From: an uncultured Bacillota bacterium
GTDB lineage: Bacteria; Bacillota_I; Bacilli_A; RF39; UBA660
Reading direction: 5' to 3'
Length of the DNA stretch: 17,082 nt
Assembly: GCA_947165195.1 (NCBI GenBank)
Contig: CAMUZJ010000016.1
Coordinates: forward strand, 1-17,082
How positions within the stretch are numbered: position 1 is the stretch's first letter; every line of letters begins with the position of its first letter. Below are positions 1 through 8,300 of the stretch, piece after piece. A program made the translations under genes and the position numbers. A model generated the notes under the pieces. The model worked only from the letters and a program-made list of their open reading frames with translations. It had not been told where the DNA came from and searched no databases.

Positions 1-981
1 ATAACTAGCAACGGAAGTATTTTCTATATTCTCAACTTTTGTTGTGACATAGTTTTTCTCTGCTATATTTCCATAATTTTTAGAAATTGTTTTATTTTCA
101 TTAATATTTCCTGTGTGATTTAACACAAGGGTTTTATCATCGTAATATACTGCATAGATAGTAGATACTGTTGTATCTCCACTTAATACTAGTGATTGGT
201 TTCCAGTCATATCTTTTATATATGCCTTAACAGTGTAATCATTGTCATCTACATTAGTAAATGTATAATTAGGACTAGGACTAGAAACATAGGATACACC
301 ATTATCTTTAGAATAGTAGTATATTACTCCAGAGTCTTCATCATAACCATTTATTTGAATATTAATAGAATGCGCCCCCGGTACAACACTCATATTTTGA
401 ATTATAGGAGCATCTTCATCTGGGATACCATTATTTCTTGCTAGTGCATGTTCATCGCTTTGTAAATAGTTAGCAGTAAAAGTAACTGTAAAATTTGTAT
501 CTTCGTCCGGTAAGTCACTTATTTGTAGTTCATCACCATGTTTATACCTTACCTGAACTTTTAATTTTTCACTTTCTCCAGCACTTAGTAAGTCGTATCT
601 TGTCAATTCTACATCATCTAAATAAGTTACATTTATATCAATAATATCTTCTGCCTCTTCTGAAACTGTTGTAGTAAATGTATCTAACATAGCATCTAGT
701 GTTCCATCATTTACAACATCTACATAAAAGGTATAACTTTCTCCAGGATTTGTAAAACTTACATCATAAGTAATACTTTTTCCATCTTGAGAAATAACTC
801 CTGTTGTATGTGATGTTTCTGTATTAATGGACTTGTCAATTACATTTTCAAGATGTACATCCCAGGTATTTCCTTTAAAGACATTCATACCATTGATGCT
901 TAGATTTGCAGATAAAGCAGCATAGCCTATACTCATAAATAGTATAATCATTATAATTAGTGAAAATCTTTTCTTCTTCAT
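1..981 (-). CDS. Exported surface protein with TasA/SipW-like N-terminus (partial, C-terminus beyond window)
   Basis: An open frame of 327 codons runs from ATG at 981 to the window edge without a stop, so the C-terminus is missing. The start MKKKRFSLIIMIILFMSIGY is a basic N-terminus with a hydrophobic segment (about residues 6-18), followed by AALSANLSINGMNVFKG. This resembles the signal region of TasA/camelysin-like proteins handled by SipW-type signal peptidases and similar surface proteins of gut Bacilli. The rest is rich in Thr, Ser, Asn and Asp and looks like beta-sandwich repeats: a TxxxYDVSFTNPGESYTF stretch near residue 70, and an acidic Ig/FN3-like part from about residue 190. There are no cysteines and no enzyme motif. 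An AGAAGGA Shine-Dalgarno lies about 8 nt before the ATG. It appears to be a separate transcription unit, since a terminator sits just upstream at 1043-1077. Function is unknown; a cell-surface or matrix role is inferred. Confidence 0.8.
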   Translation of the reverse strand, partial: MKKKRFSLIIMIILFMSIGYAALSANLSINGMNVFKGNTWDVHLENVIDKSINTETSHTTGVISQDGKSITYDVSFTNPGESYTFYVDVVNDGTLDAMLDTFTTTVSEEAEDIIDINVTYLDDVELTRYDLLSAGESEKLKVQVRYKHGDELQISDLPDEDTNFTVTFTANYLQSDEHALARNNGIPDEDAPIIQNMSVVPGAHSINIQINGYDEDSGVIYYYSKDNGVSYVSSPSPNYTFTNVDDNDYTVKAYIKDMTGNQSLVLSGDTTVSTIYAVYYDDKTLVLNHTGNINENKTISKNYGNIAEKNYVTTKVENIENTSVASY

Positions 982-1004
982 AAAACCATATCCTTCTATT
1001 ATTA

Positions 1005-1010
1005 AGTATA
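1005..1010 (-). promoter_or_regulatory. Candidate -10 box (TATACT) for the surface-protein gene
   Basis: TATACT on the minus strand lies 23 nt upstream of the start codon at 981, in the only gap between the terminator at 1043-1077 and the gene. No convincing -35 hexamer is visible at 16-18 nt, so this is a weak call supported mainly by position. Confidence 0.35.
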
Positions 1011-1042
1011 ACAGAAGATACTTTTAAAAGGAATAAAATTTT

Positions 1043-1077
1043 AAAAAAAAATATCGGTTGATGTTAACCAATATTTT
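1043..1077 (-). terminator. Rho-independent terminator of the mraY operon
   Basis: On the minus strand, AAAATATTGGTT (1077-1066) pairs with AACCGATATTTT (1059-1048) over 12 positions with one G-U wobble and a 6-nt loop. It runs straight into nine consecutive T (1051-1043). The first two bases of the upstream gene's TAA stop (1078-1076) are outside and inside the stem, so coding and termination signals overlap. This closes the mraY transcription unit. Confidence 0.85.
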
Positions 1078-1831
1078 ATCTTGTTTTATTTACTTCGGAA
1101 GTAAATTTAGTAGAGAATGTATTTTTACCATCCTGATAGATATGATCTAATTCTTCACAAACAAATTCCTTTTGAGCTTGATTTAGTCTAGATGTAAAAT
1201 AAGTATTTTCCTCTGTATCTTTACTTTGATTATTTCCTATATATTTTTCATATACTTTTTCTTTCGATAGACCATTAGAAATAGCTTCCCCACAACGAAT
1301 GATTGCTTCCATCTCTTGTGTTTTTAAAAGAATAGAGATACTGCTACCAGCAGAATTTACATAGTTATTGAAATACTTTTCAAAACTACATTCATGATAA
1401 CTATATCTATTTCCAAATAGTTGATTACCTCTTTGACATAGTTCTGATTGTCTTTCTATCGCAATAGATAATTGTTCTCTTATAATATGAAGAGCTAAAT
1501 CCAAATTTTCTTTCTCATTTTTTAAATCATATCTTTCATTACCTAATTTTACTACTTCTATAAAGTTATCAAGAGCTTCTATATCTTTTGGATTATCAAT
1601 AATTGGAATTGCTCTACTAATTCTAGATGCTTTTAAGGAATCTTTTTTTATAATCATACTTTTCCAATCGTTCCAATCATTTTCCTGAAAGTCACTTTCT
1701 ACGATAGACTTTGTAATGTTTCTATACTCTTCTACTTTCTTTTTTAATTCATTATATTTTAGAAATAGTTCTTTTCTCTTTTCTAATAATAATATTTTCT
1801 TCATTTCATAATTTTTATCATCATTATTCAT
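1076..1831 (-). CDS. Hypothetical helical protein downstream of mraY
   Basis: A 251-aa protein starting MNNDDKNYEMKK. I chose ATG 1831 because GGGAGG lies 6 nt upstream. A longer frame to 1921 would overlap the end of mraY and has no such site. The sequence is charged and mostly helical, with probable coiled coil around residues 10-45 and a second Glu/Lys-rich helical stretch around 115-140. Three cysteines are scattered in the middle and C-terminal part. There is no signal peptide, no membrane segment and no recognised catalytic motif, so it is probably cytoplasmic. It lies 73 nt after mraY and ends in a strong terminator, and it may have its own promoter at 1854-1862. I do not recognise the family. 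The location suggests, but does not prove, a link to cell-envelope work. Confidence 0.75.
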   Translation of the reverse strand: MNNDDKNYEMKKILLLEKRKELFLKYNELKKKVEEYRNITKSIVESDFQENDWNDWKSMIIKKDSLKASRISRAIPIIDNPKDIEALDNFIEVVKLGNERYDLKNEKENLDLALHIIREQLSIAIERQSELCQRGNQLFGNRYSYHECSFEKYFNNYVNSAGSSISILLKTQEMEAIIRCGEAISNGLSKEKVYEKYIGNNQSKDTEENTYFTSRLNQAQKEFVCEELDHIYQDGKNTFSTKFTSEVNKTR

Positions 1832-1853
1832 AATTTTCCTCCCTGTTAGAGAT

Positions 1854-1876
1854 ATTGTACCAAATAGGATTCCTAT
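1854..1876 (-). promoter_or_regulatory. Extended -10 promoter with adjoining 13-nt palindrome
   Basis: Minus-strand TGGTACAAT (1862-1854) fits TGnTAnAAT, an extended -10 element, about 23 nt before the start at 1831. Directly upstream, where a spacer would lie, is the perfect odd palindrome ATAGGAATCCTAT (1876-1864), which could be an operator. There is no good -35. It would let the downstream gene be expressed apart from mraY. Confidence 0.45.
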
Positions 1877-1904
1877 AGAAAAGAAAAAAGAGGTATTTTT
1901 CTCT

Positions 1905-2885
1905 TTATAACCATACTCCAAAGATAATACCAGCCATTGCGAGTATTAGGCCACATACCCAGAATAGTTTTACAATATCTGGCTCTTGCCAACCTAATTT
2001 TTCAAAATGGTGATGAAGTGGAGTCATTAAAAATAACTTTCTATGTAATACTTGTACCCAGAATGTTTGAAGAATGACACTTAGTGTTTCTATAATAAAT
2101 ATTCCTGCTACTACTAGTAGGGTTAATTCTCTATGTGTTAATATTGCGATAGCTCCCATTGCAGCTCCTAAAGCAAGGGATCCTGTATCTCCCATAAATA
2201 TTTTAGCAGGATGGGTATTATAGATTAAGAATCCTATAATGCTTCCTACTAAGATTAAACTAAATAGTCCAATTTCCTCAAACCCAACTGTTAGAGAAAT
2301 TAAACTATAGGCAATAAGAGCTATTGCGACAAGTCCACCTGCTAGTCCATCTAGCCCATCTGTTAAATTAACAGCATTCGATGCTCCTACTAAGATAAAG
2401 AGGATGAATAGTCCGTAGAGCCAGCCCATTTCTATATCGATATGGAGAGTTCCAACTACCCATGAGGTTGCTCCTCCACTTCTCATATAGATATAGAAGA
2501 ATCCAATCGCAATTAAGACTTGCATAAATAATTTTTGATAAGTAGTTAATCCTTCGTTATCTCCTTTTCGAATCGATAAGAAGTCATCTAAAAATCCAAT
2601 TAACGCATATCCTATAAATACTAGTAATACGATTCCTAAATTAGAGGTATACGAAATTTTATCTGTAAGCATTAATGCTAAAGTCACAAGTATTGTAGGA
2701 ATAATAAAGATTAGTCCACCCATCGTTGGAGTTCCTTCTTTTTTTCTATGAGAATCTCCAACAAAAATACTGATTCTTTGTCCTACTTTCATTCTTCTCA
2801 AAACGGGAATTAAAAATAAACCTAATAAAGCTGATGATAAAAATCCTAACATAACGGCAAATACTGTTTTTGTTAGTAATAACAT
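1905..2885 (-). CDS. mraY: Phospho-N-acetylmuramoyl-pentapeptide-transferase
   Basis: MraY transfers phospho-MurNAc-pentapeptide from UDP to undecaprenyl phosphate, making lipid I on the cytoplasmic face of the membrane. The 326-aa protein is of normal length and consists of about ten membrane helices. Family signatures are clear: TPTMGG (52-57), the paired aspartates of FLDD (D100, D101), NLTDGLDGLAGG (173-184), FMGDTGSLALG (D233) and MTPLHHHFE (HHH 291-293). Start ATG 2885 is chosen because GGAGG lies 7 nt upstream; the open frame extends 9 codons further without a better site. It has its own extended -10 promoter at 2912-2920. It is not flanked by murF, murD, ftsW or a PBP gene as in the usual dcw cluster. 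The only other wall gene in the window is the PBP at 12665-14569. Confidence 0.97.
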   Translation of the reverse strand: MLLLTKTVFAVMLGFLSSALLGLFLIPVLRRMKVGQRISIFVGDSHRKKEGTPTMGGLIFIIPTILVTLALMLTDKISYTSNLGIVLLVFIGYALIGFLDDFLSIRKGDNEGLTTYQKLFMQVLIAIGFFYIYMRSGGATSWVVGTLHIDIEMGWLYGLFILFILVGASNAVNLTDGLDGLAGGLVAIALIAYSLISLTVGFEEIGLFSLILVGSIIGFLIYNTHPAKIFMGDTGSLALGAAMGAIAILTHRELTLLVVAGIFIIETLSVILQTFWVQVLHRKLFLMTPLHHHFEKLGWQEPDIVKLFWVCGLILAMAGIIFGVWL

Positions 2886-2911
2886 TGTTTTTCCTCCGTT
2901 TCTCAACGACA

Positions 2912-2920
2912 ATTATATCA
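2912..2920 (-). promoter_or_regulatory. mraY promoter, extended -10
   Basis: Minus-strand TGATATAAT is a perfect TGnTATAAT extended -10, 26 nt upstream of the mraY start. The best -35-like hexamer, TTGAAT (2943-2938), is 20 nt away, too far for a standard spacer, so recognition would rest on the extended -10. The predicted leader is about 20 nt. Confidence 0.65.
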
Positions 2921-2971
2921 CAAAAGTATGGAAATAGATTCAATTTAGTTTATTTCTATATCATTTTACAT

Positions 2972-4456
2972 CTATTTTGTGTAAATCGTTTTTATTTTAG
3001 CATTATTTTTTTCTAATTCCTTTTGTTGCTGTTTTTTTATTCTAAGCATTTCATATTCTTTTTCTGCTAAATCTTGTCTAATTTTTTCTAAGTTTTGTAA
3101 AATTTCTTGAAATTCTTTAGTACTAGAAAATTCTTGATATTTACTTATAAATTCTCTAATGGTATTATCTATTGCATTACTTGATTTTCCAATTTCGCTT
3201 AATATATTGTCAACATCTTTTATGTTGTTTTCTATTTCCTCACTAAAGTCTTGTACTTCTATTTTTGGAAGTTGTTGGGGCTTAGTTGGTTTGTTGATTA
3301 ATCCAAAGAAAGCTAAGAATTGTGTTATCATCGTAGTAATTTTTTTACCACTTGTTGGACCAGGGGTTTTCATAAGTTTTTTTAATCTTTTCTGCATCAA
3401 TTTTGTACTTTGTTGTAATCCATTTAATTGTATTCTATTCATGCTTATTTTATTAACTGAATTTTTTATACTATTTTGAACATTTACTAGATTAGCATTT
3501 TGTTCCTGTAAAAACTTGTCTAATTCTTTTTGAAAGTTATCTTTTTTTTGATAATTTTCCTTCATTGATGTCAATTTTTCTTCATCTATATTCTTTTCTT
3601 GTTTTTTTGTTTCTACTTTTTCTTCCATCTTTGTCTCTACTTGTTTTATTTCATCAATTTTATCAGAGATTGTTGTATATAATGCGGCGTTTTCTATAGT
3701 TTCTAATTCGATATTGTTTTCTATTTTATCTAAATCTCTTTCTACTAAGTAGGTAATGTATGGATCTTCTATATCTAGTTTGGATTCTTTTTCTACTTTT
3801 CTTTTTAGTTTTTCTAGCTTATCAATCAGTTTATTTAATTTTTCTAAATTTTCTTCAGAAGGAACATTATTTTCTATGTCTTTTGCTTCATCTAGAATAC
3901 TCTCTTCAAAATAGTAATTTCTTAACTGATATCTTAATTCTTTGATTCTATTTTGATATTCTTCTAGAATTTTTTTAGACTTGATTTTTGCTATTTCTTC
4001 TTCTAATTCTTTTTCTTCTTGTTTTTTTGATTCTTTTTTTTCTACTTTATTTTCTTCTTTTTTGGTACTTTTCTTTTTTTCTTCTACTTCATCTAGTATT
4101 TCTATTTCAGGTTGTTTTTTAGAGTTTTCTTTTGTTAGCCTATCATTAATTAATTCTAACTCATTATAAATCAAATCCCCTGGAGAAACTTCCGGATCTT
4201 TCTTAGGTTTTGCAAAAATTTCTCTTTCTTTTCTTTTTTTAGATTGAAAAGTATAAAAGATTCCTCCAAAAAATACAACTGGTATTACGGTTATAAAATT
4301 AATAATTTGTCTTTTCCGAACATTGGCTTCTATCTTTTTTAATTCTTCTTTCGTTAAACGTTCTTTTTTTTCTATCGTTTCTTTTTGAGTTTGTGTAATT
4401 TTTAAGGCACGTACACGATCGTTCTTACCGCCTTTAGCCCCTCTTTCTCCATTCAT
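2972..4456 (-). CDS. Membrane-anchored coiled-coil protein, function unknown
   Basis: A 494-aa protein from ATG 4456. It has a basic, charged N-terminal segment (1-50), one membrane helix (about 51-70, IINFITVIPVVFFGGIFYTF), then a long Lys/Glu-rich region predicted as coiled coil (about 98-350 and 400-490). A second moderately hydrophobic stretch lies around 372-388 and a Pro-rich linker around 389-398. With the positive charge on the N-terminal side and just after the helix, orientation cannot be decided. No enzymatic motif is visible. The start is ambiguous: a GTG at 4498 opens the frame, but ATG 4456 sits in a duplicated start region and overlaps the TGA of a short upstream ORF. The gene lies after a hairpin at 4520-4549 that ends the previous operon. 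A structural or scaffold role at the membrane is inference only. Confidence 0.8.
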   Translation of the reverse strand: MNGERGAKGGKNDRVRALKITQTQKETIEKKERLTKEELKKIEANVRKRQIINFITVIPVVFFGGIFYTFQSKKRKEREIFAKPKKDPEVSPGDLIYNELELINDRLTKENSKKQPEIEILDEVEEKKKSTKKEENKVEKKESKKQEEKELEEEIAKIKSKKILEEYQNRIKELRYQLRNYYFEESILDEAKDIENNVPSEENLEKLNKLIDKLEKLKRKVEKESKLDIEDPYITYLVERDLDKIENNIELETIENAALYTTISDKIDEIKQVETKMEEKVETKKQEKNIDEEKLTSMKENYQKKDNFQKELDKFLQEQNANLVNVQNSIKNSVNKISMNRIQLNGLQQSTKLMQKRLKKLMKTPGPTSGKKITTMITQFLAFFGLINKPTKPQQLPKIEVQDFSEEIENNIKDVDNILSEIGKSSNAIDNTIREFISKYQEFSSTKEFQEILQNLEKIRQDLAEKEYEMLRIKKQQQKELEKNNAKIKTIYTK

Positions 4457-4491
4457 TTTGCTTCCGCCCCTCTTTCTCCATTCATTTTGCT
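4437..4491 (-). repeat. Tandem duplication (26-nt copies, period 29) over the translation start
   Basis: The 26-nt sequence on the plus strand at 4437-4462 recurs identically at 4466-4491, with 3 nt between, giving a period of 29. Each copy contains an ATG on the minus strand followed by codons for MNGERGA. Because 29 is not a multiple of three, the two copies lie in different frames. Only the downstream ATG (4456) is in frame with the long gene. Confidence 0.9.
4453..4485 (-). promoter_or_regulatory. Short upstream ORF (10 codons) overlapping the start of the coiled-coil gene
   Basis: The ATG of the upstream duplicate (4485) opens MNGERGAEAK and ends in TGA at 4455-4453. That stop overlaps the ATG of the long gene (4456-4454) as ATGA, the classic arrangement for translational coupling. 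The best Shine-Dalgarno of the region, AAAGGTGG (about 4502-4495), stands 9 nt before the upstream ATG. The downstream ATG has only the GAGGGGCGGA stretch of the duplicate. Ribosomes may therefore load at the leader and re-initiate. Whether this is regulatory or a harmless product of the duplication cannot be told from sequence. Confidence 0.6.
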
Positions 4492-4519
4492 GAACCACCT
4501 TTATTTTACCATAGATAAA

Positions 4520-4549
4520 GGGAAGAAAAAATATTATTTTTTTCTTCCC
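4520..4549 (-). terminator. Hairpin at the end of the dehydratase operon, terminator-like
   Basis: GGGAAGAAAAAA (4549-4538, minus strand) pairs perfectly over 12 bp with TTTTTTCTTCCC (4531-4520), with a 6-nt loop. The stop codon of the metallopeptidase gene (4536-4534) lies in the loop. The bases after the stem are TTTATC, a poor U-tract, so termination may be partial and some read-through into the coiled-coil gene is possible. Confidence 0.5.
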
Positions 4550-5310
4550 CTTGATTTATAAATATTTTCTACGTATTGATAACCTTTCTTTACTTTTTCC
4601 TCTATAGGAATATTTTTTTGATAGATTTCATTTAAGTTATCCATTACTTTTTTTTGATTATCATTATCGATTAATTCATAGAATTCATCATATGCTTTTT
4701 CTTCTATTCCTAAATATCTATTTAACTCTTTGGAGTTTAGGATAGGGTCTACTACCATTTCACTATATTTCCATGGGATATAAGGAGAGTCATACTCCTC
4801 TCTTGAAATTTCCGGATACATTTCTTTTATTTTTTCAAACCATAAAAAATGACATAATTCATGAGCTGTTATTTCTCTTACATGAAAATCATCTGCCATA
4901 GCACTAATCACAAAGGAGTAATCATCTAAATATCTAGGGCAAATTGGTACATATCCTACTTTGGCTGATATTTCTTTTAGCATTATCGGCCATTTTATAT
5001 TCAAATAATTACTTAGTTCTCTTAAATAGTCATTTCCTACTTTATCCCAAACTTCTTGAAAATGGGTAACTCTCTGTTCTATTCTTTCTTCTAATTTTTT
5101 ATAAAGCTTTGTAACTTCTTCTTCAACTATTTTTTCTTGCTCTTCTTTTGTTTTATTAGAAATAGTAGAAAGAAGAGGATACTGTTCTATGACATAGTCT
5201 TTTGGATTAAAAGTATCCTCATCTGTTAAAGAGTTAAAATAAAAATCTTTTATCATTGCGATATTTTCTTCTAAAGTGTATTTTTCAAATACAACTTTTG
5301 GTATATTCAT
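4534..5310 (-). CDS. Predicted zinc metallopeptidase-like protein (HExxH)
   Basis: A 258-aa protein with the zincin motif HELCH (H150, E151, H154) in the context REITAHELCHFLWFE, after a hydrophobic segment. A glutamate 30 residues later (E184 in SEMVVDP) could be the third zinc ligand, as in gluzincins. There is no signal peptide or membrane helix, so the protein looks cytoplasmic. The N-terminal third is helical and charged. ATG 5310 follows the stop of the dehydratase gene by 8 nt, and its AGGTG ribosome site overlaps that gene's TAG, so the two are translationally coupled. I cannot name the exact peptidase family. The operon position suggests a processing or maintenance role for the dehydratase system, which is inference. 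Confidence 0.8.
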   Translation of the reverse strand: MNIPKVVFEKYTLEENIAMIKDFYFNSLTDEDTFNPKDYVIEQYPLLSTISNKTKEEQEKIVEEEVTKLYKKLEERIEQRVTHFQEVWDKVGNDYLRELSNYLNIKWPIMLKEISAKVGYVPICPRYLDDYSFVISAMADDFHVREITAHELCHFLWFEKIKEMYPEISREEYDSPYIPWKYSEMVVDPILNSKELNRYLGIEEKAYDEFYELIDNDNQKKVMDNLNEIYQKNIPIEEKVKKGYQYVENIYKSRGRKK

Positions 5311-5318
5311 CTTAGCAC

Positions 5319-8300
5319 CTACTTTTTATTTTTCTCCATATTTTCTTTAGCAACTGTTAGCATCAGTTTTATACGATTGGTTTGGTTGGTATGAGAAGCT
5401 CCTGGATCATAGTCGATTGCGACAATATTTGCTTCCCTATATTTACTTCTGATGGCTTTAATAACGGCTTTTCCAACGATATGGTTTGGAAGACAAGCAA
5501 ATGGCTGTACACAGACAACATTAGATATTCCATCTTTAATAAGTTCTACCATTTCGGCTGTTAAGAACCAACCTTCTCCTGTTTGGTTACCAGTTGATAA
5601 GATTCCTTCTACGTTATGGGCTAGTTCATAAATATTGGTTACTTGTCTATATCTTGTTCCTTGAAGGGCTTTTTTAACAGGTCGTTCATAGAAGTCTATT
5701 AAGTTTAGGGCTTGATGATTAATAAAGGCACTTAATTTGGATGTTTTTAATAATTTTTCTTTGACCATTCCGTTGTAGCAACAGTATTTTACAAAGCCCA
5801 TTAATTCTGGAACACATACTTCTGCTCCTTCAGCTTCTAGTTTTTCTACTAAATGGTCATTTCCGAAGGCATGGTATTTGATTAAGATTTCTCCTACAAT
5901 TCCAACTTTTGGAAGGTCTTTTTTCTTAATTTTGATATTTTCAAAGTCTTCAACAATTGTCTTAATATTTTTTCTAAATTCTTTGTAGCTACCTTTTTCT
6001 ACAGCTTTAGCGCAAGTATCTTGCCACTTATCGTAGACACTTTGCGTAACACCTTCTTTTACCTCATATGGACGTGTTGCATATAAAAGTTTCATTAATA
6101 AGTCTCCATAGATAACTCCTTGAATGGCTTTATTGGCTAACGATGGAGTTATTTTAAAGGCTTGTTCTTTCTCTAGTCCACTTAAGTTAAAGGATAAAAT
6201 CGATATATTTTCTAGTCCTGCATCTCTTAGGGCTTTTCGAATTAATCCTATGTAGTTGGTTGCTCTACATCCTCCCCCTGTTTGAGTGATTATAACACTG
6301 GTATTATCTAAATCATATTTTCCACTTTTTAGTTCATGAATTAGTTGTCCTGTTACAATAATTGCCGGATAACAACTATCATTATTGACATATTTTAATC
6401 CAGTCTCTACGGTTTCATCACTGGTATCTCTTAAATATACTGCCTTATACCCCTCACTATTTAACATTTTTTCGAACAATTTAAAGTGGGCACTCGACAT
6501 ATCTGGGAACAAAAGAGTGTGGGTTTTATCTGCTTCTTTAAAGTAATTTTTTGTATAATGATAGGTCTTATAGTCTTCTTTTTTAGCTTCTCTTTTATTC
6601 ATAGAGGCAATTAGGGAACGAATTCTTATTTTATTAGCTCCTAAATTATTGATTTCATCTATTTTAATCGTTGTATAAAGTCGATTATTGAAACGTAAGA
6701 TTTCTTCTGCCTGATCTGTTACAATGGCATCTAATCCACATCCAAAAGAGTTTAAATTAACAAGTTCCATATTAGGATGTTGAGATACCACATCTGCTGC
6801 ATGATAGACTCTTGAGTGGTATGACCATTGATCTACTACTCTTAGTTTAGAAGATATTTTACTTAAATGACAAATAGAGTCTTCTGTTAATACAGCTAAT
6901 CCTAAAGAATTAATCATTGTATCAATTCCATGATTTACTTCTTTATCTAAGTGATAAGGACGACCGGCTAGGACGATAGCTTTTTCATTATGCTTTTCGA
7001 TATAGTCCATAAACTCTTCGCCTTTTTTACGAACCTCTTCTTTAAACTTCTTTTGCTCTTCAAACCCTGCTTTAATCGCTTTCTTTAATTCCTCTTTGGT
7101 AAAGTTATATTCCTTAAATTCTTCTAGTTCTAAGAATCTTTTTAGCATTCCATCTTCTGTTAGTGGTAAGAATGGATTCATAAATTTAATATGTTTCTTT
7201 TCTAAGTCTTCTACATTTAATTTAATAGCTTCTGAATAGGATTGAACAATTGGACAGTTATAATGATTGTCGCTTGTTACAAACTCTTGATTTTCAAACA
7301 TGATACATGGATAAAAGATGGTAGTAATATCTTTTTCTAATAAGTTAATGATGTGTCCATGAACAAGTTTTGCTGGGTAACAAACTGACTCTGATGGCAT
7401 AGATTCAATTCCTTTTTCATAGATTCTTCTATTGGAGTGGTCGGATATAATGACTTTGAATCCTAAGTTTGTAAGAATTGTAAACCATAAAGGATAGTCT
7501 TCATACATATTTAATACTCTAGGAATACCGATAGTTCCCCTAGGGGCATTCTCAAGCGGTGTATAATTAAATAACCTATCATATTTCCAAGAGTACATAT
7601 TAGGAAGATTTGTAGTACTTCCGTTATTTCCACTACCTCTTTCACATCTATTTCCTGATACAAAGATTTTTTTATTAAATTTATTAATGGTTAAGCTACA
7701 GTGATTTTGACATTTTTGGCATCTTGCATGAGAAGTTGTAATTTCTAGATTATTGATTTCTTCTGGAGTTAGAATAGAGCTTTTTACATCTTTATCTTCA
7801 TATTGTTTAAAGTTATCTAAGGCAATTAAAGCAACTCCATAAGCTCCCATTAATCCTGCGATATTTGGTCTTACTACTTCTTTTCCAGTTATTTTTTCAA
7901 AAGCTCGAAGTACAGCGTCATTTAAGAAAGTTCCTCCTTGTACGACAATTTTCTTTCCTAAGGTTTCGTTATCTCTTATCTTCATAACTTTTTGTAGGGC
8001 ATTTCGAACGACAGAGTAAGAAAGTCCTGCAAAGATATCACTTAGTGGCCTTCCTTCTTTTTGTGTTTGTTTAATTTTAGAATTCATAAATACGGTACAT
8101 CTAGAACCTAAGTCAATGGGAGAAGTTGATTTAACTGCTAAGTCTACAAATTCTTGTACTGTCATATTTAAGCTTTTCGCTAGTGTTTCAATAAATGATC
8201 CACATCCTGATGAACAAGCTTCATTTAACATGATAGAGTCTACTGCTCCATCTTTTATTTTGATATATTTCATATCTTGTCCACCAATATCTATAATGCT

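Noticed and set aside
196..444. Plus-strand open frame in the surface-protein region
   Set aside because: The minus strand carries one continuous 327-codon frame with signal peptide and ribosome site; this is its shadow.
1884..1904. AGAAAAA/TTTTTCT hairpin after the mraY stop as a terminator
   Set aside because: Seven weak A-T rich pairs with a poor tail; the composition alone explains it.
1832..1921. 30-codon N-terminal extension of the gene after mraY
   Set aside because: It would overlap the end of mraY and has no good ribosome site, while ATG 1831 has GGGAGG at 6 nt. The hydrophobic stretch in the extension is not a real signal peptide.
3159..3479. Plus-strand open frame opposite the coiled-coil gene
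   Set aside because: Antisense shadow of a Lys/Glu-rich gene, giving a Phe/Leu/Ser-rich translation with no ribosome site.
4457..4498. GTG start at 4498 for the coiled-coil gene
   Set aside because: The GTG lies inside the Shine-Dalgarno of the next ATG, has no site of its own, and would only add residues read out of the duplicated start in another frame.
4505..4510. TAAAAT as a -10 box for the coiled-coil gene
   Set aside because: Transcription would start at about 4498, inside the ribosome site at 4495-4500, leaving no usable leader.
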